Below, one piece after another: positions 1 through 5,205 of a DNA stretch of 5,205 nucleotides. Numbering within the stretch: the first letter of the stretch is position 1; every line of letters starts with the position of its first letter. The stretch is from Moraxella equi (GTDB lineage: Bacteria > Pseudomonadota > Gammaproteobacteria > Pseudomonadales > Moraxellaceae), in contig NZ_MXAP01000131.1 in the NCBI RefSeq assembly GCF_002027555.1, positions 1 through 5,205 of the forward strand, in the 5' to 3' direction. The position numbers and the translations under genes are program-made. A model generated the notes under the pieces. That model was not told the DNA's origin and made no database searches. It was given only the letters and a program-made list of their open reading frames with translations.

Positions 1-32
1 GTTCGGTTGGTATAAATAACGGCGGTAGTCTC

Positions 33-148
33 AAAAGTATGCCAGACTAGGTCTTCCGTTCGCCCTGAGTTTGTCGAAGGGTAACAGTTTTTCCTTATCA
101 TGGGCAGGCATAGCTCACCACGAACGGTTTTCTTATTAGCATACTTTT
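33..148. repeat. Nested inverted-repeat element (REP/MITE-like)
   Basis: Two inverted repeats are nested here. The outer pair, AAAAGTATGC at 33-42 and GCATACTTTT at 139-148, is a perfect 10-base match. The inner pair, CCGTTCG at 56-62 and CGAACGG at 121-127, continues imperfectly inward (TGAG at 66-69 against CTCA at 115-118). The inner left arm runs into a CCCTGAG...TGTCGAAGGG segment (63-82), which resembles a palindromic intergenic repeat that I recall as widespread in proteobacteria. Loosely related bases also lie further out (GTTCGGTT at 1-8, AACCAGAAC at 151-159). There is no transposase and no convincing reading frame, so this is non-coding. It sits directly downstream of the tRNA operon terminator. 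Whether it is a mobile MITE, a REP pair or a structured RNA cannot be told from one copy. Confidence 0.55.
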
Positions 149-178
149 TGAACCAGAACCTAAATAGCATCAAACTTA

Positions 179-218
179 GAAAAAACAAAAACCCTTTGAA
201 ATAAACATTTCAAAGGGT
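179..218 (-). terminator. Intrinsic terminator of the tRNA operon
   Basis: The sequence at 191-218 is a perfect 12-base-pair stem (ACCCTTTGAAAT against ATTTCAAAGGGT) with a 4-base loop. Read on the minus strand it is followed at once by a T tract (TTTTTGTTTTTT, 179-190). The stem starts 7 bases beyond the CCA end of the last tRNA at 225. It should therefore end the four-tRNA transcript before any further gene. The mirror-image A tract means it would be a poor terminator on the plus strand. Confidence 0.9.
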
Positions 219-224
219 CGGATA

Positions 225-299
<75 letters not shown>

Positions 300-318
300 A
301 AATAGTTTTGCTAATAAA

Positions 319-392
319 TGGAGCGGGTGGCGGGAATCGAACCCGCACCATCAGCTTGGAAGGCTGAGGTTCTACCACTAAACCACACCCGC
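319..392 (-). tRNA. tRNA-Gly, anticodon TCC
   Basis: The gene is 74 nt with encoded CCA. The acceptor stem is GCGGGTG/CACCCGC, the anticodon stem TCAGC/GCTGA and the T stem GCGGG/CCCGC. The loop CTTCCAA places TCC at 360-358, reading GGA and GGG glycine codons. Discriminator U73 is the usual glycine identity base. It lies 19 nt upstream of the Thr(GGT) gene in transcript order, and the short spacer implies co-transcription and processing. Confidence 0.96.
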
Positions 393-414
393 ATGGGTAT
401 TTGGTAGGAAAATA

Positions 415-498
415 TGGTGGTGGGGGAAGGATTCGAACCTTCGAAGCTTTCGCGACAGAGTTACAGTCTGTTGGGTTTGACCGCTCCCCAACCCCACC
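415..498 (-). tRNA. tRNA-Tyr, anticodon GTA
   Basis: This is an 84-nt class II tRNA with encoded CCA and discriminator A. The acceptor stem is GGTGGGG/CCCCACC, the anticodon stem ACAGA/TCTGT and the T stem GAAGG/CCTTC. The loop CTGTAAC gives anticodon GTA at 464-462. The long variable region contains a small GC/GC stem closed by a GAAA loop, as expected for tyrosine tRNA. The overall sequence resembles Escherichia coli tRNA-Tyr closely. Confidence 0.96.
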
Positions 499-539
499 AA
501 GTGGTACAGGTATGTCTTTTAATGGTCTGTTAAAAGATT

Positions 540-558
540 AAGCCCAATAAACGGGCTT
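540..558 (-). other. Hairpin in the tRNA spacer between Thr(TGT) and Tyr
   Basis: AAGCCC at 540-545 and GGGCTT at 553-558 form a perfect 6-bp stem with a 7-nt loop. It lies in the 82-nt spacer between the first and second tRNAs of the operon. On the minus strand it is followed by AATCTTTT, a weak T tract, so it could act as a leaky attenuator or as a recognition or protection structure during tRNA processing. The function is inferred only from position and fold. Confidence 0.4.
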
Positions 559-580
559 GACCTGAAAGGTTTCTTAGGAG

Positions 581-656
<76 letters not shown>

Positions 657-677
657 GGTGTTTCCTAAGTGGTGCGT

Positions 678-705
678 ATGATATCATAGTTTTTGATTTG
701 TGCAA
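678..705 (-). promoter_or_regulatory. Promoter of the tRNA operon
   Basis: On the minus strand a -35 box TTGCAC (705-700) is followed after 16 bases by a -10 box TATCAT (683-678). Transcription would start near 671-672, shortly before the first tRNA at 656. The bases between the -10 box and the start are GC-rich (ACGCACC), as is common for stable-RNA promoters under stringent control. Immediately upstream, 707-762 has only two G or C bases in 56, which would suit an UP element. The -10 box lies inside a perfect 12-base palindrome, TATGATATCATA (677-688). Confidence 0.65.
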
Positions 706-706
706 G

Positions 707-762
707 TATTTTTTTAAAAATTTTTAAAATTATTTTATAAGTTATTGTTTTTTATATTAATT
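707..762. promoter_or_regulatory. AT tract shared by two divergent promoters (UP-element-like)
   Basis: This 56-base stretch of A and T runs contains only two G or C bases. It lies directly upstream of the tRNA promoter -35 box, where the alpha subunit of RNA polymerase binds UP elements, and also upstream of the divergent gene at 875. The rest of the 657-874 spacer holds the two promoters and nothing else I recognise. Confidence 0.45.
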
Positions 763-811
763 GTTTTCTGGCAGTGGGCTTGGTATTTTTTATTATTTGA
801 CATACAAATCA

Positions 812-841
812 TTCGCACGCCTGCCGATATTTTTGTATAAT
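812..841 (+). promoter_or_regulatory. Likely promoter of the DUF4126 gene
   Basis: A perfect -10 box TATAAT lies at 836-841, 33 bases before the start codon at 875. The best -35 at normal spacing is weak (TTCGCA at 812-817, 18-base spacer). A perfect TTGACA occurs at 797-802, but it is 33 bases from the -10 box and cannot pair with it in a standard promoter. An activator or a weak constitutive promoter would fit. Confidence 0.45.
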
Positions 842-874
842 GGCATCATCCTATTTTTAAGAAGAGTACAATAA

Positions 875-1456
875 ATGACAACAGAGATGATTTTGAGCAT
901 TTGTCTTGGCATTGGCTTGGCGGCAAGCTCAGGCTTTCGGGTGTTCGTGCCGTTGTTTGGTATGTCGCTGGCAAGCTATTTTGGCATATTGCCCTTAGGT
1001 GAGAGCTGGCTGTGGCTAGGCAGTACGACCGCGTTGGTGATTTTGGCGGTGGCGAGCATCGCTGAGTCCATGTCTTATTTAGTGCCGTTTGTGGATAATT
1101 TGCTTGACACCATTGCCGTGCCCCTGGCAGGCATGGCAGGGACGATAGCCATGGCAGGCAGTCTGACCGACATGAGTCCTGCGATGACATGGGCGCTCGC
1201 CATCGTGGCAGGGGGCGGAGCGGCAGCGACCATTAAGACCACGACCGCTGGTGCTAGAGCCGTTTCAACCGCCACGACCGCTGGTGTCGCCAACCCTGTC
1301 ATCGGACTGGCAGAGACTGGCACCGCCATTGGGCTATCAGCACTTGCCATATTCGCCCCTGTATTGGCAGGGGTGGTTGCTGTCGTGGGGATTGTGGTGT
1401 TTATTTGGCTTGTGGTTAAGCTCAAAAACCGCCATAAGGGAAGCGAATCGGTGTGA
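875..1456 (+). CDS. DUF4126 family integral membrane protein
   Basis: This 193-residue protein is almost entirely hydrophobic and glycine/alanine-rich. Likely membrane segments are near residues 5-28, 47-66, 80-98, 104-120 and 150-182, followed by a short basic tail (KLKNRHK). I recognise the DUF4126 pattern from three conserved patches: SSGFRVFVPLF at 18-28, a YLVPFVDNLLD helix around 68-78, and a TKTTTAGARA...GVANPVIGLAETG region at 120-149. The biochemical function of this family is unknown to me. A purine-rich ribosome binding site AAGAAGAG (859-866) sits 8 bases before ATG 875, supporting that start. An exact 15-base in-frame direct repeat lies inside the gene (1239-1253 and 1272-1286). 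The aminotransferase begins 75 bases downstream on the same strand with no obvious terminator between, so the two may be co-transcribed. No functional link between them is evident. Confidence 0.85.
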   Translation: MTTEMILSICLGIGLAASSGFRVFVPLFGMSLASYFGILPLGESWLWLGSTTALVILAVASIAESMSYLVPFVDNLLDTIAVPLAGMAGTIAMAGSLTDMSPAMTWALAIVAGGGAAATIKTTTAGARAVSTATTAGVANPVIGLAETGTAIGLSALAIFAPVLAGVVAVVGIVVFIWLVVKLKNRHKGSESV

Positions 1457-1471
1457 TTTGGCAAAAACCAT

Positions 1472-1500
1472 TTGCAATTTATCCTAAATTTTTGTAAATT
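1472..1500 (+). promoter_or_regulatory. Weak candidate promoter of the aminotransferase gene
   Basis: TTGCAA (1472-1477) and TAAATT (1495-1500) lie 17 bases apart, each matching the sigma-70 consensus at four of six positions. They fall in the 75-base gap between the DUF4126 gene and the aminotransferase start. The match is weak, and read-through from the upstream gene is equally possible. Confidence 0.3.
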
Positions 1501-1531
1501 ATCCCAAACCCACTTTTTTAAGGACAAAACC

Positions 1532-2653
1532 ATGCCCGCCTTACGAGATGACATTGACCCACAAGGACTTTTGGAATATTCGGTGGTCTATACCGACCGA
1601 GCGTTGAACCATATGTCTGCCGAATTTCAAAGCGTGATGAGAGACTTATCCGCCACTTTAAAAGAGCTTTATCATGCCGATGGCGTGGTGATTATCCCCG
1701 GTTCTGGCACGTCAAGCATGGAAGCAGTCGCCCGTCAGCTTGCCACGGACAAAGACGTAGCGATTGTGCGAAATGGCTGGTTTAGCTATCGCTGGACGCA
1801 GATTTTGGAAAAAGGACGTATCGCCAAATCCACGCACGTTTTTACCGCCCAAATCCACGGCAATCCTGCCACATTCGCCCCTGCCGACATTAGCGAAGTT
1901 ACCGCCCATATCCGTCAAAACCGCCCAAGCGTGGTGTTCGCTCCCCACGTTGAGACCGCTTCTGGCATGATGTTATCAGACAACTATATCAAGGCACTAG
2001 GTCAAGCGGTGCATGACGTGGGCGGGATTTTGGTGATTGACTGTATCGCCTCGGGCTGTGTGTGGCTTGACATGAAAGCGTTAGGCATTGATGTTCTACT
2101 CTCTGCCCCACAAAAAGGCTTGTCTAGCACACCTTGCTGTGGACTTGTCATGATGTCCAAGCGTGCCAAAGAGCTTGTTCAAAGCACAGAATCCACAAGT
2201 TTTGCCTTAGATTTAAAGGTGTGGGCGAATATCATGACCGCCTATGAAAATGGCGGACACGCCTATCATGCAACCATGCCCACAGACGGACTAAGACAGC
2301 TAAGAGACACGCTAAAAGAATGCCAAGCCATAGGATTTGATAAGCTAAAATCCGCCCAAATCGAGCTGGGGCAAGACATTTTGCAAGTGTTAAATGACAA
2401 AGGGGTTGTAAGCGTGGCGGATAAAGACAGTCAAGCGGTTGGGGTTATCGTCTGCCATGCCCCAAATGATGATGTACACAAAGGCGTGGCGTTTGCCAAA
2501 GTCGGTGTACAAATCGCAGGGGGCGTACCGCTACAAGTGGGCGAGCCGTCTGATTATAAGAGTTTTAGAATTGGGCTGTTTGGGCTTGATAAATTGACCG
2601 ATGTATCAGGCACGGTGGCACGATTTAAGCAGGCGTGTGATGAGGTGTTTTGA
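1532..2653 (+). CDS. Class V PLP-dependent aminotransferase (alanine/serine-glyoxylate type)
   Basis: The 373-residue product is the usual length for the alanine-glyoxylate/serine-glyoxylate aminotransferase branch of fold-type I, class V enzymes. Visible landmarks are PGSGTSSMEA (56-65), which should bind the cofactor phosphate; NGWFSYRW (81-88); HVETASG (139-145), equivalent to HGESSTG in many relatives; VIDCIASG (168-175), where Asp170 should contact the pyridine nitrogen; SAPQKG (191-196), with Lys195 the expected Schiff-base lysine; and FRIGLFG (345-351), where Arg346 should bind the substrate carboxylate. It is probably cytosolic and transfers an amino group from a small amino acid to an oxo-acid such as glyoxylate or pyruvate. 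The exact substrates cannot be read from sequence, and ureidoglycine- or phosphonate-type transaminases are alternatives. ATG 1532 is chosen because AAGGA (1520-1524) sits 7 bases before it. An in-frame TTG at 1472 would add 20 atypical residues without a ribosome binding site. A terminator follows 16 bases after the stop. Confidence 0.85.
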   Translation: MPALRDDIDPQGLLEYSVVYTDRALNHMSAEFQSVMRDLSATLKELYHADGVVIIPGSGTSSMEAVARQLATDKDVAIVRNGWFSYRWTQILEKGRIAKSTHVFTAQIHGNPATFAPADISEVTAHIRQNRPSVVFAPHVETASGMMLSDNYIKALGQAVHDVGGILVIDCIASGCVWLDMKALGIDVLLSAPQKGLSSTPCCGLVMMSKRAKELVQSTESTSFALDLKVWANIMTAYENGGHAYHATMPTDGLRQLRDTLKECQAIGFDKLKSAQIELGQDILQVLNDKGVVSVADKDSQAVGVIVCHAPNDDVHKGVAFAKVGVQIAGGVPLQVGEPSDYKSFRIGLFGLDKLTDVSGTVARFKQACDEVF

Positions 2654-2669
2654 TTATCTTTATCAACAT

Positions 2670-2698
2670 AAAAAGCCCAATGTGATGTTGGGCTTTTT
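2670..2698. terminator. Bidirectional intrinsic terminator between convergent genes
   Basis: AAAAAGCCCAA (2670-2680) and TTGGGCTTTTT (2688-2698) form a perfect 11-bp stem around a 7-base loop. Because the stem is flanked by A and T runs, it reads as a hairpin plus T tract on both strands. It lies in the 60-base gap between the stop codons of the aminotransferase (2653) and the lipoprotein hydrolase (2714), so it can end both transcripts. Confidence 0.9.
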
Positions 2699-2713
2699 GT
2701 TTGTCTTATACAG

Positions 2714-4258
2714 TTATTCGGATTTCCCCACACCTTTTGCCTTAACGAGCTTATCCACCCAATCAAACAATTCATCCAAATCATAATCTTCGCCATGTCC
2801 CACGCCCCACGCCAAGGCAAAATCCACGTTCTTGCCCTGATTTTGCAAGGCGGTGGCCAGTATCACAGGCACGGCAAGGGACGTATCATTATCCTTTACC
2901 CCATGACGGATACGCCAATGCTCGGTGGGACTTTGGGCGATATAATTCATCACATTCATCATCTTGACAGTGTGAGCGTCCGCCATACTCCCTTGCCCGT
3001 ATTTTTTGCCAAAGGCGGTAAAATGCTGATTGTTCAAAGTCTTATTACCAAACAAATTATTCTCGCCACTGGTCAAATCTGTGGCATCAAAAGCAGGTAC
3101 GCCCTTGCTACGCCCCAAGTATCTCAAATAACCGTCAAAATCCGCCACATAAAAAGGGTTTGCCGACTTTCGTTGTGCCAAAAAGTCAAACTCATTTAAA
3201 TCCGTGCCATTTTTAAAGGCGGTATTGGCGGAGTTATTCAAATGATAAATCACTTCATCTTTAAACGTGCCGTTGCCGTTATTATCCAATGTTAATGACC
3301 GTCCGTTGTGCCCTTTCAATTTTAAACCATTGATATAACTGGGGAAATTTGCCTTTAATTCATTTGACCAACTTTTTTGCTCGTCCGTTAGGTTTGCCTT
3401 TATGCGTTCACGTTTGACGTTGTCGTCAAGCATGGAGATGTGCATTTTGTGATAATCATCAATGCCGTTAAATTGCCATTCATAAGCCATATCGGCATTT
3501 TCAAGGTTGGTAATCGGAGCATAGGCGGACACGGCAAACACGCTGTCATCAGCTGTCATAATCGCCCCAATTTTTTGCAATTCGGCGTGATAATCCATGC
3601 TATTGCCACTTGCCCCCAAAAGTAGCGACATCGCCCCGCCTACGGACGTGCCATTTGCGATAATACGGTCGGCTCGCCCTGCCATGAGTGCGTCATTGGC
3701 TTTGAGATAGGCAATGGCGGATTTTAAATCCACGATGACGGACGGAGCTTTGCCCGTGTAGTTGCCGTCTGTGCCAAGCGTACGCCCCCTAGCCCCTGCA
3801 CTTGCCACGACATAGCCACGCATAAGGGCGGCAACCACACTGTTTGGTCTTGGCGTACCGTCTCGCCCTGCCCTACTCTCGGCGGTCATCGGCTTGGCGG
3901 GCATATATCCGCCCACGCCATTGGGGAAAAATATCGGGGCGGTGTCTGCCGTGTAGCCGTTAATGCTGTCGCCTGTAAAATACGACTCGGGGATATAGAT
4001 GTTCATCACTTGATAATCAGGCTCGGTAGGGTTTGCCACATAGGGGATATTTTCAAACGCACGCACGACAAGGCTTTGGTCGTCTTGGGTGATGGTGATG
4101 GTTTTGTAATTATTGGGATTAAACGTTAAAGAGCTTGGTATGGTGGTCGTGGCAAGCTTATTTGTATTTGCATTTGGATTTGTATTTTGGGAAATGGGTG
4201 TGGTGCAGGCGGATAAAGACAGCAAGGCGATAATGAAAATGAACAATAAGGATTTCAT
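2714..4258 (-). CDS. Subtype B tannase-like alpha/beta hydrolase lipoprotein
   Basis: The 514-residue product begins with a lipoprotein signal peptide (MKS, hydrophobic 4-17) ending in the lipobox LSAC with Cys18. Thr19 follows, so outer-membrane sorting is likely. A flexible Asn/Thr-rich linker (19-45) leads to an alpha/beta hydrolase domain. The nucleophile elbow NGTSVGG (202-208) gives Ser205. RHGVKDNDTS (451-460) supplies Asp456 and GVGHGEDYD (485-493) supplies His488. The Asp-to-His spacing of 32 equals that of the Ser163/Asp419/His451 triad I remember from Lactobacillus plantarum tannase. Lys385, Glu399 and Asp458 fall where that enzyme's galloyl-binding Lys343, Glu357 and Asp421 would lie. 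Predicted role: hydrolysis of gallate or similar phenolic esters at the cell surface. A different aromatic ester substrate remains possible. ATG 4258 is preceded after 8 bases by a weak GAG site. A promoter with an overlapping Fur-like box lies upstream (4272-4312). Confidence 0.82.
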   Translation of the reverse strand: MKSLLFIFIIALLSLSACTTPISQNTNPNANTNKLATTTIPSSLTFNPNNYKTITITQDDQSLVVRAFENIPYVANPTEPDYQVMNIYIPESYFTGDSINGYTADTAPIFFPNGVGGYMPAKPMTAESRAGRDGTPRPNSVVAALMRGYVVASAGARGRTLGTDGNYTGKAPSVIVDLKSAIAYLKANDALMAGRADRIIANGTSVGGAMSLLLGASGNSMDYHAELQKIGAIMTADDSVFAVSAYAPITNLENADMAYEWQFNGIDDYHKMHISMLDDNVKRERIKANLTDEQKSWSNELKANFPSYINGLKLKGHNGRSLTLDNNGNGTFKDEVIYHLNNSANTAFKNGTDLNEFDFLAQRKSANPFYVADFDGYLRYLGRSKGVPAFDATDLTSGENNLFGNKTLNNQHFTAFGKKYGQGSMADAHTVKMMNVMNYIAQSPTEHWRIRHGVKDNDTSLAVPVILATALQNQGKNVDFALAWGVGHGEDYDLDELFDWVDKLVKAKGVGKSE

Positions 4259-4271
4259 ACATATTTCTCAA

Positions 4272-4290
4272 TAAAATAATAATCATTATA
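4272..4290. promoter_or_regulatory. Candidate Fur box
   Basis: The 19 bases here match the classic Fur consensus GATAATGATAATCATTATC at 15 of 19 positions. Mismatches fall at positions 1, 3, 7 and 19 of the consensus. It completely covers the -10 box (4285-4290) of the hydrolase gene, which is where an iron-loaded Fur repressor would block transcription. The region is AT-rich, so chance matches to this AT-rich consensus are more likely than usual. Confidence 0.45.
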
Positions 4291-4312
4291 ATCCAAGCAG
4301 TCAAAAAAGCAA
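4285..4312 (-). promoter_or_regulatory. Promoter of the lipoprotein hydrolase gene
   Basis: On the minus strand a perfect -10 box TATAAT occupies 4290-4285. A weak -35, TTGCTT, lies at 4312-4307 with a 16-base spacer. Transcription would start near 4278, leaving a leader of about 20 bases before ATG 4258. A TTGACT at 4303-4298 is too close to the -10 box to serve as its -35. Confidence 0.55.
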
Positions 4313-4593
4313 CTCCTTGTACAAAAATCATCATTTGAGAAACTTATGCTCTTTTAGGGCGTGCTCACCTTTGGTATTAGCAACGGAAATACCTACTTAA
4401 AAAGAAGGAAGAGTGCATGTTTTTCAAGGAAAAACATAGGTTAGAAACCCTCTATCAAACAAGTTTTTAACCCTTGAATATACAATTCAACCACTCAACC
4501 GTGTCAAGCTTTACAATTCTCACCCAACTTTTTACATTAAGTGATTGAATGTCCATTTTTTATAGAAAATTGATTGGGATGATTAAATTTCAT
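4313..4593. other. Intergenic stretch without a recognisable gene
   Basis: Most of the spacer between the hydrolase and the small membrane protein shows no reading frame of useful length with a ribosome binding site. It contains one strong hairpin at 4417-4437. The section from about 4350 to 4460 (starting near TAGGGCGTGCTCACC) is less AT-rich than its flanks and could be an old insertion remnant, but I find no terminal repeats or transposase signature to prove that. Confidence 0.4.
4417..4437. repeat. Perfect 9-bp hairpin in the intergenic spacer
   Basis: ATGTTTTTC (4417-4425) and GAAAAACAT (4429-4437) form a perfect stem around a 3-base loop, AAG. Neither strand has a T tract directly after it, so it is not a standard terminator. 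It could be part of a small RNA, a protein-binding site or a remnant of a repeat. Confidence 0.5.
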
Positions 4594-4611
4594 CATATTT
4601 TATAAAATATG
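4594..4611. repeat. Perfect 18-bp palindrome downstream of the small membrane protein gene
   Basis: CATATTTTATAAAATATG reads identically on both strands. It begins 20 bases beyond the TAG stop of the minus-strand gene at 4632. With no loop and no flanking T tract it resembles a dimeric protein-binding site more than a terminator, although it may help stop or stabilise the 3' end of that transcript. No promoter is evident next to it. Confidence 0.45.
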
Positions 4612-4631
4612 CTATCAATGTTTAAAATATC

Positions 4632-5027
4632 CTAATCACTCACCACCCAAATTTTCTTTAACCAATAAGGATAGCCATTGGCAAAACCTTTTACCACCAC
4701 ATAATCAAAGCAAACCTTATCGCCTTGTTTTAACCCATTAAAAGACAGCTTGTTATCATAATAATCATGAATATAACGAAAATGGTATTTTTTATCGCTG
4801 GTGCTACTTTGTATGGTAATGCGATTAGTGATAGCCTTTCTTTGTTGTTTAAAACTAAGTGGCTTGGTGGGATAAATAATCACGCCACATTCTTGCTTTA
4901 TCTTGCCATGATGATATAGGTAATCGCCCCTAATATAAAAATAGGCAATAAGCGATGTACCCACCGCCCAAAATATCAATAACACAGCAATGATTGCTTT
5001 ATGGTGCAGAGCATTGGTTTGGTGCAA
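4632..5027 (-). CDS. Small hypothetical membrane-anchored protein (N-terminus frameshifted)
   Basis: I do not recognise this protein. The open frame gives 131 residues if it starts at TTG 5027. It has one hydrophobic segment (about residues 11-32), then a soluble region of mixed beta character ending in GDKVCFDYVVVKG and YWLKKIWVV. That resembles a small beta-barrel, with two cysteines (about 47 and 106) that could pair outside the membrane. TTG 5027 has no good ribosome binding site. The frame stays open upstream to a stop at 5088-5090, and the extra codons encode another hydrophobic segment, so the natural product is probably about 150 residues with two membrane helices. An in-frame ATG is missing only because of an apparent one-base shift (see 5028-5083). 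The gene could therefore be a recent pseudogene, a sequencing error or a frameshift-expressed gene. It lies upstream of the hydrolase on the same strand, but 373 bases away. Confidence 0.6.
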   Translation of the reverse strand: MHQTNALHHKAIIAVLLIFWAVGTSLIAYFYIRGDYLYHHGKIKQECGVIIYPTKPLSFKQQRKAITNRITIQSSTSDKKYHFRYIHDYYDNKLSFNGLKQGDKVCFDYVVVKGFANGYPYWLKKIWVVSD

Positions 5028-5083
5028 TCCATAGGCAATAAACCCACCAACAACTAAAACCCCGCCCCAATAAATATATACAT
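5028..5083 (-). other. Probable true N-terminus of the small membrane protein, out of frame
   Basis: ATG 5083 is preceded by AAAAAGG (5093-5099) with a 9-base gap, a much better initiation site than TTG 5027. From this ATG the frame reads MYIFIGAGF and stops at TAG 5054-5056. The next frame reads VLVVGGFIAYGL straight into the downstream protein. Adding one G to the GGGG run at 5065-5068 (CCCC on the plus strand) restores MYIFIGGGVLVVGGFIAYGL, a convincing membrane helix. A -1 slip on the second GGGG run (5060-5063) would also join the frames. Confidence 0.55.
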
Positions 5084-5132
5084 ATTTTTAAACCTTTTTA
5101 AAAACGGTGTTATCAATCAAATAATTTTAATA

Positions 5133-5162
5133 TTTATAAAAAGGGCAAATTGTAACTTGCCC
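5133..5162 (-). terminator. Terminator of an unseen minus-strand gene to the right
   Basis: On the minus strand GGGCAA (5162-5157) pairs with TTGCCC (5148-5143). The stem can extend inward by a G-U and a T-A pair to leave a 4-base loop, and a TTTTTAT tract follows (5142-5136). It would end a transcript entering from beyond the right edge of the window. Between it and the small membrane gene (5084-5132) there is only AT-rich DNA, in which I see no convincing promoter. Confidence 0.65.
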
Positions 5163-5205
5163 AGACACACTCATTTAAAAGATTAGGCATTGTTAAACTA
5201 AAATA

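Noticed and set aside
797..841. Perfect TTGACA and perfect TATAAT as one strong promoter
   Set aside because: They are separated by 33 bases, about twice the permitted spacing. Only the TATAAT is credible for the 875 gene.
1472..1531. Upstream TTG start adding 20 residues to the aminotransferase
   Set aside because: The added residues do not resemble the family N-terminus. ATG 1532 has an AAGGA site at ideal spacing, while TTG 1472 has none.
1075..1554. Long open frame antisense to the DUF4126 gene
   Set aside because: It lies opposite a recognisable family gene and has an Ala/Thr/Pro-rich composition typical of an antisense shadow. It has no ribosome binding site or family resemblance.
2795..3199. 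Plus-strand open frame of 134 codons inside the hydrolase gene
   Set aside because: It is antisense to a well-supported gene with catalytic motifs, and its translation shows no domain or signal features.
4350..4460. Possible insertion-sequence remnant
   Set aside because: The composition differs from its surroundings and the start looks like an element end, but there are no matching inverted ends, target duplications or transposase motifs.
5134..5205. Partial minus-strand coding region at the right edge
   Set aside because: One frame is open for 23 codons to a TAA at 5134-5136, but it runs straight through the predicted terminator hairpin and the stretch is too short to judge. The other two frames stop at 5198-5200 and 5193-5195, so the unseen gene may end there instead.

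Overview
The window looks like chromosomal DNA from a low-GC gammaproteobacterium. Moraxella or a close relative in the Moraxellaceae is my best guess. That rests on the tRNA Thr-Tyr-Gly-Thr cluster, AT-rich spacers beside moderately GC-rich genes, and the general look of the proteins. It is recognition, not a database match.

Layout from left to right. Positions 1-178 hold no gene but carry nested inverted repeats resembling a REP- or MITE-type element. Positions 179-656 are a four-gene tRNA operon on the minus strand. Its transcription order is Thr(TGT), Tyr(GTA), Gly(TCC), Thr(GGT). It has a plausible stable-RNA promoter at 678-705 with a very AT-rich upstream tract, and a strong intrinsic terminator at 179-218. 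Divergently on the plus strand lie a DUF4126 membrane protein (875-1456) and a class V PLP-dependent aminotransferase (1532-2653). A bidirectional terminator (2670-2698) separates the aminotransferase from a convergent minus-strand gene (2714-4258). That gene encodes a 514-residue lipoprotein with a subtype B tannase-like alpha/beta hydrolase fold. Beyond it come a 373-base spacer with two clear palindromes, a small minus-strand membrane protein (4632-5027) whose natural N-terminus appears to be frameshifted (5028-5083), and at the right edge a terminator for an unseen minus-strand gene.

The genes do not form one pathway. The most interesting unit is the lipoprotein hydrolase. It keeps the nucleophile, acid and histidine of a tannase, plus three positions that match, by spacing, the galloyl-binding residues I remember from Lactobacillus plantarum tannase. 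Its promoter -10 box lies inside a 15/19 match to the Fur-box consensus. An iron-regulated, surface-anchored gallate esterase is a testable hypothesis. I see no CRISPR array, no intact insertion sequence and no defence or secretion system.
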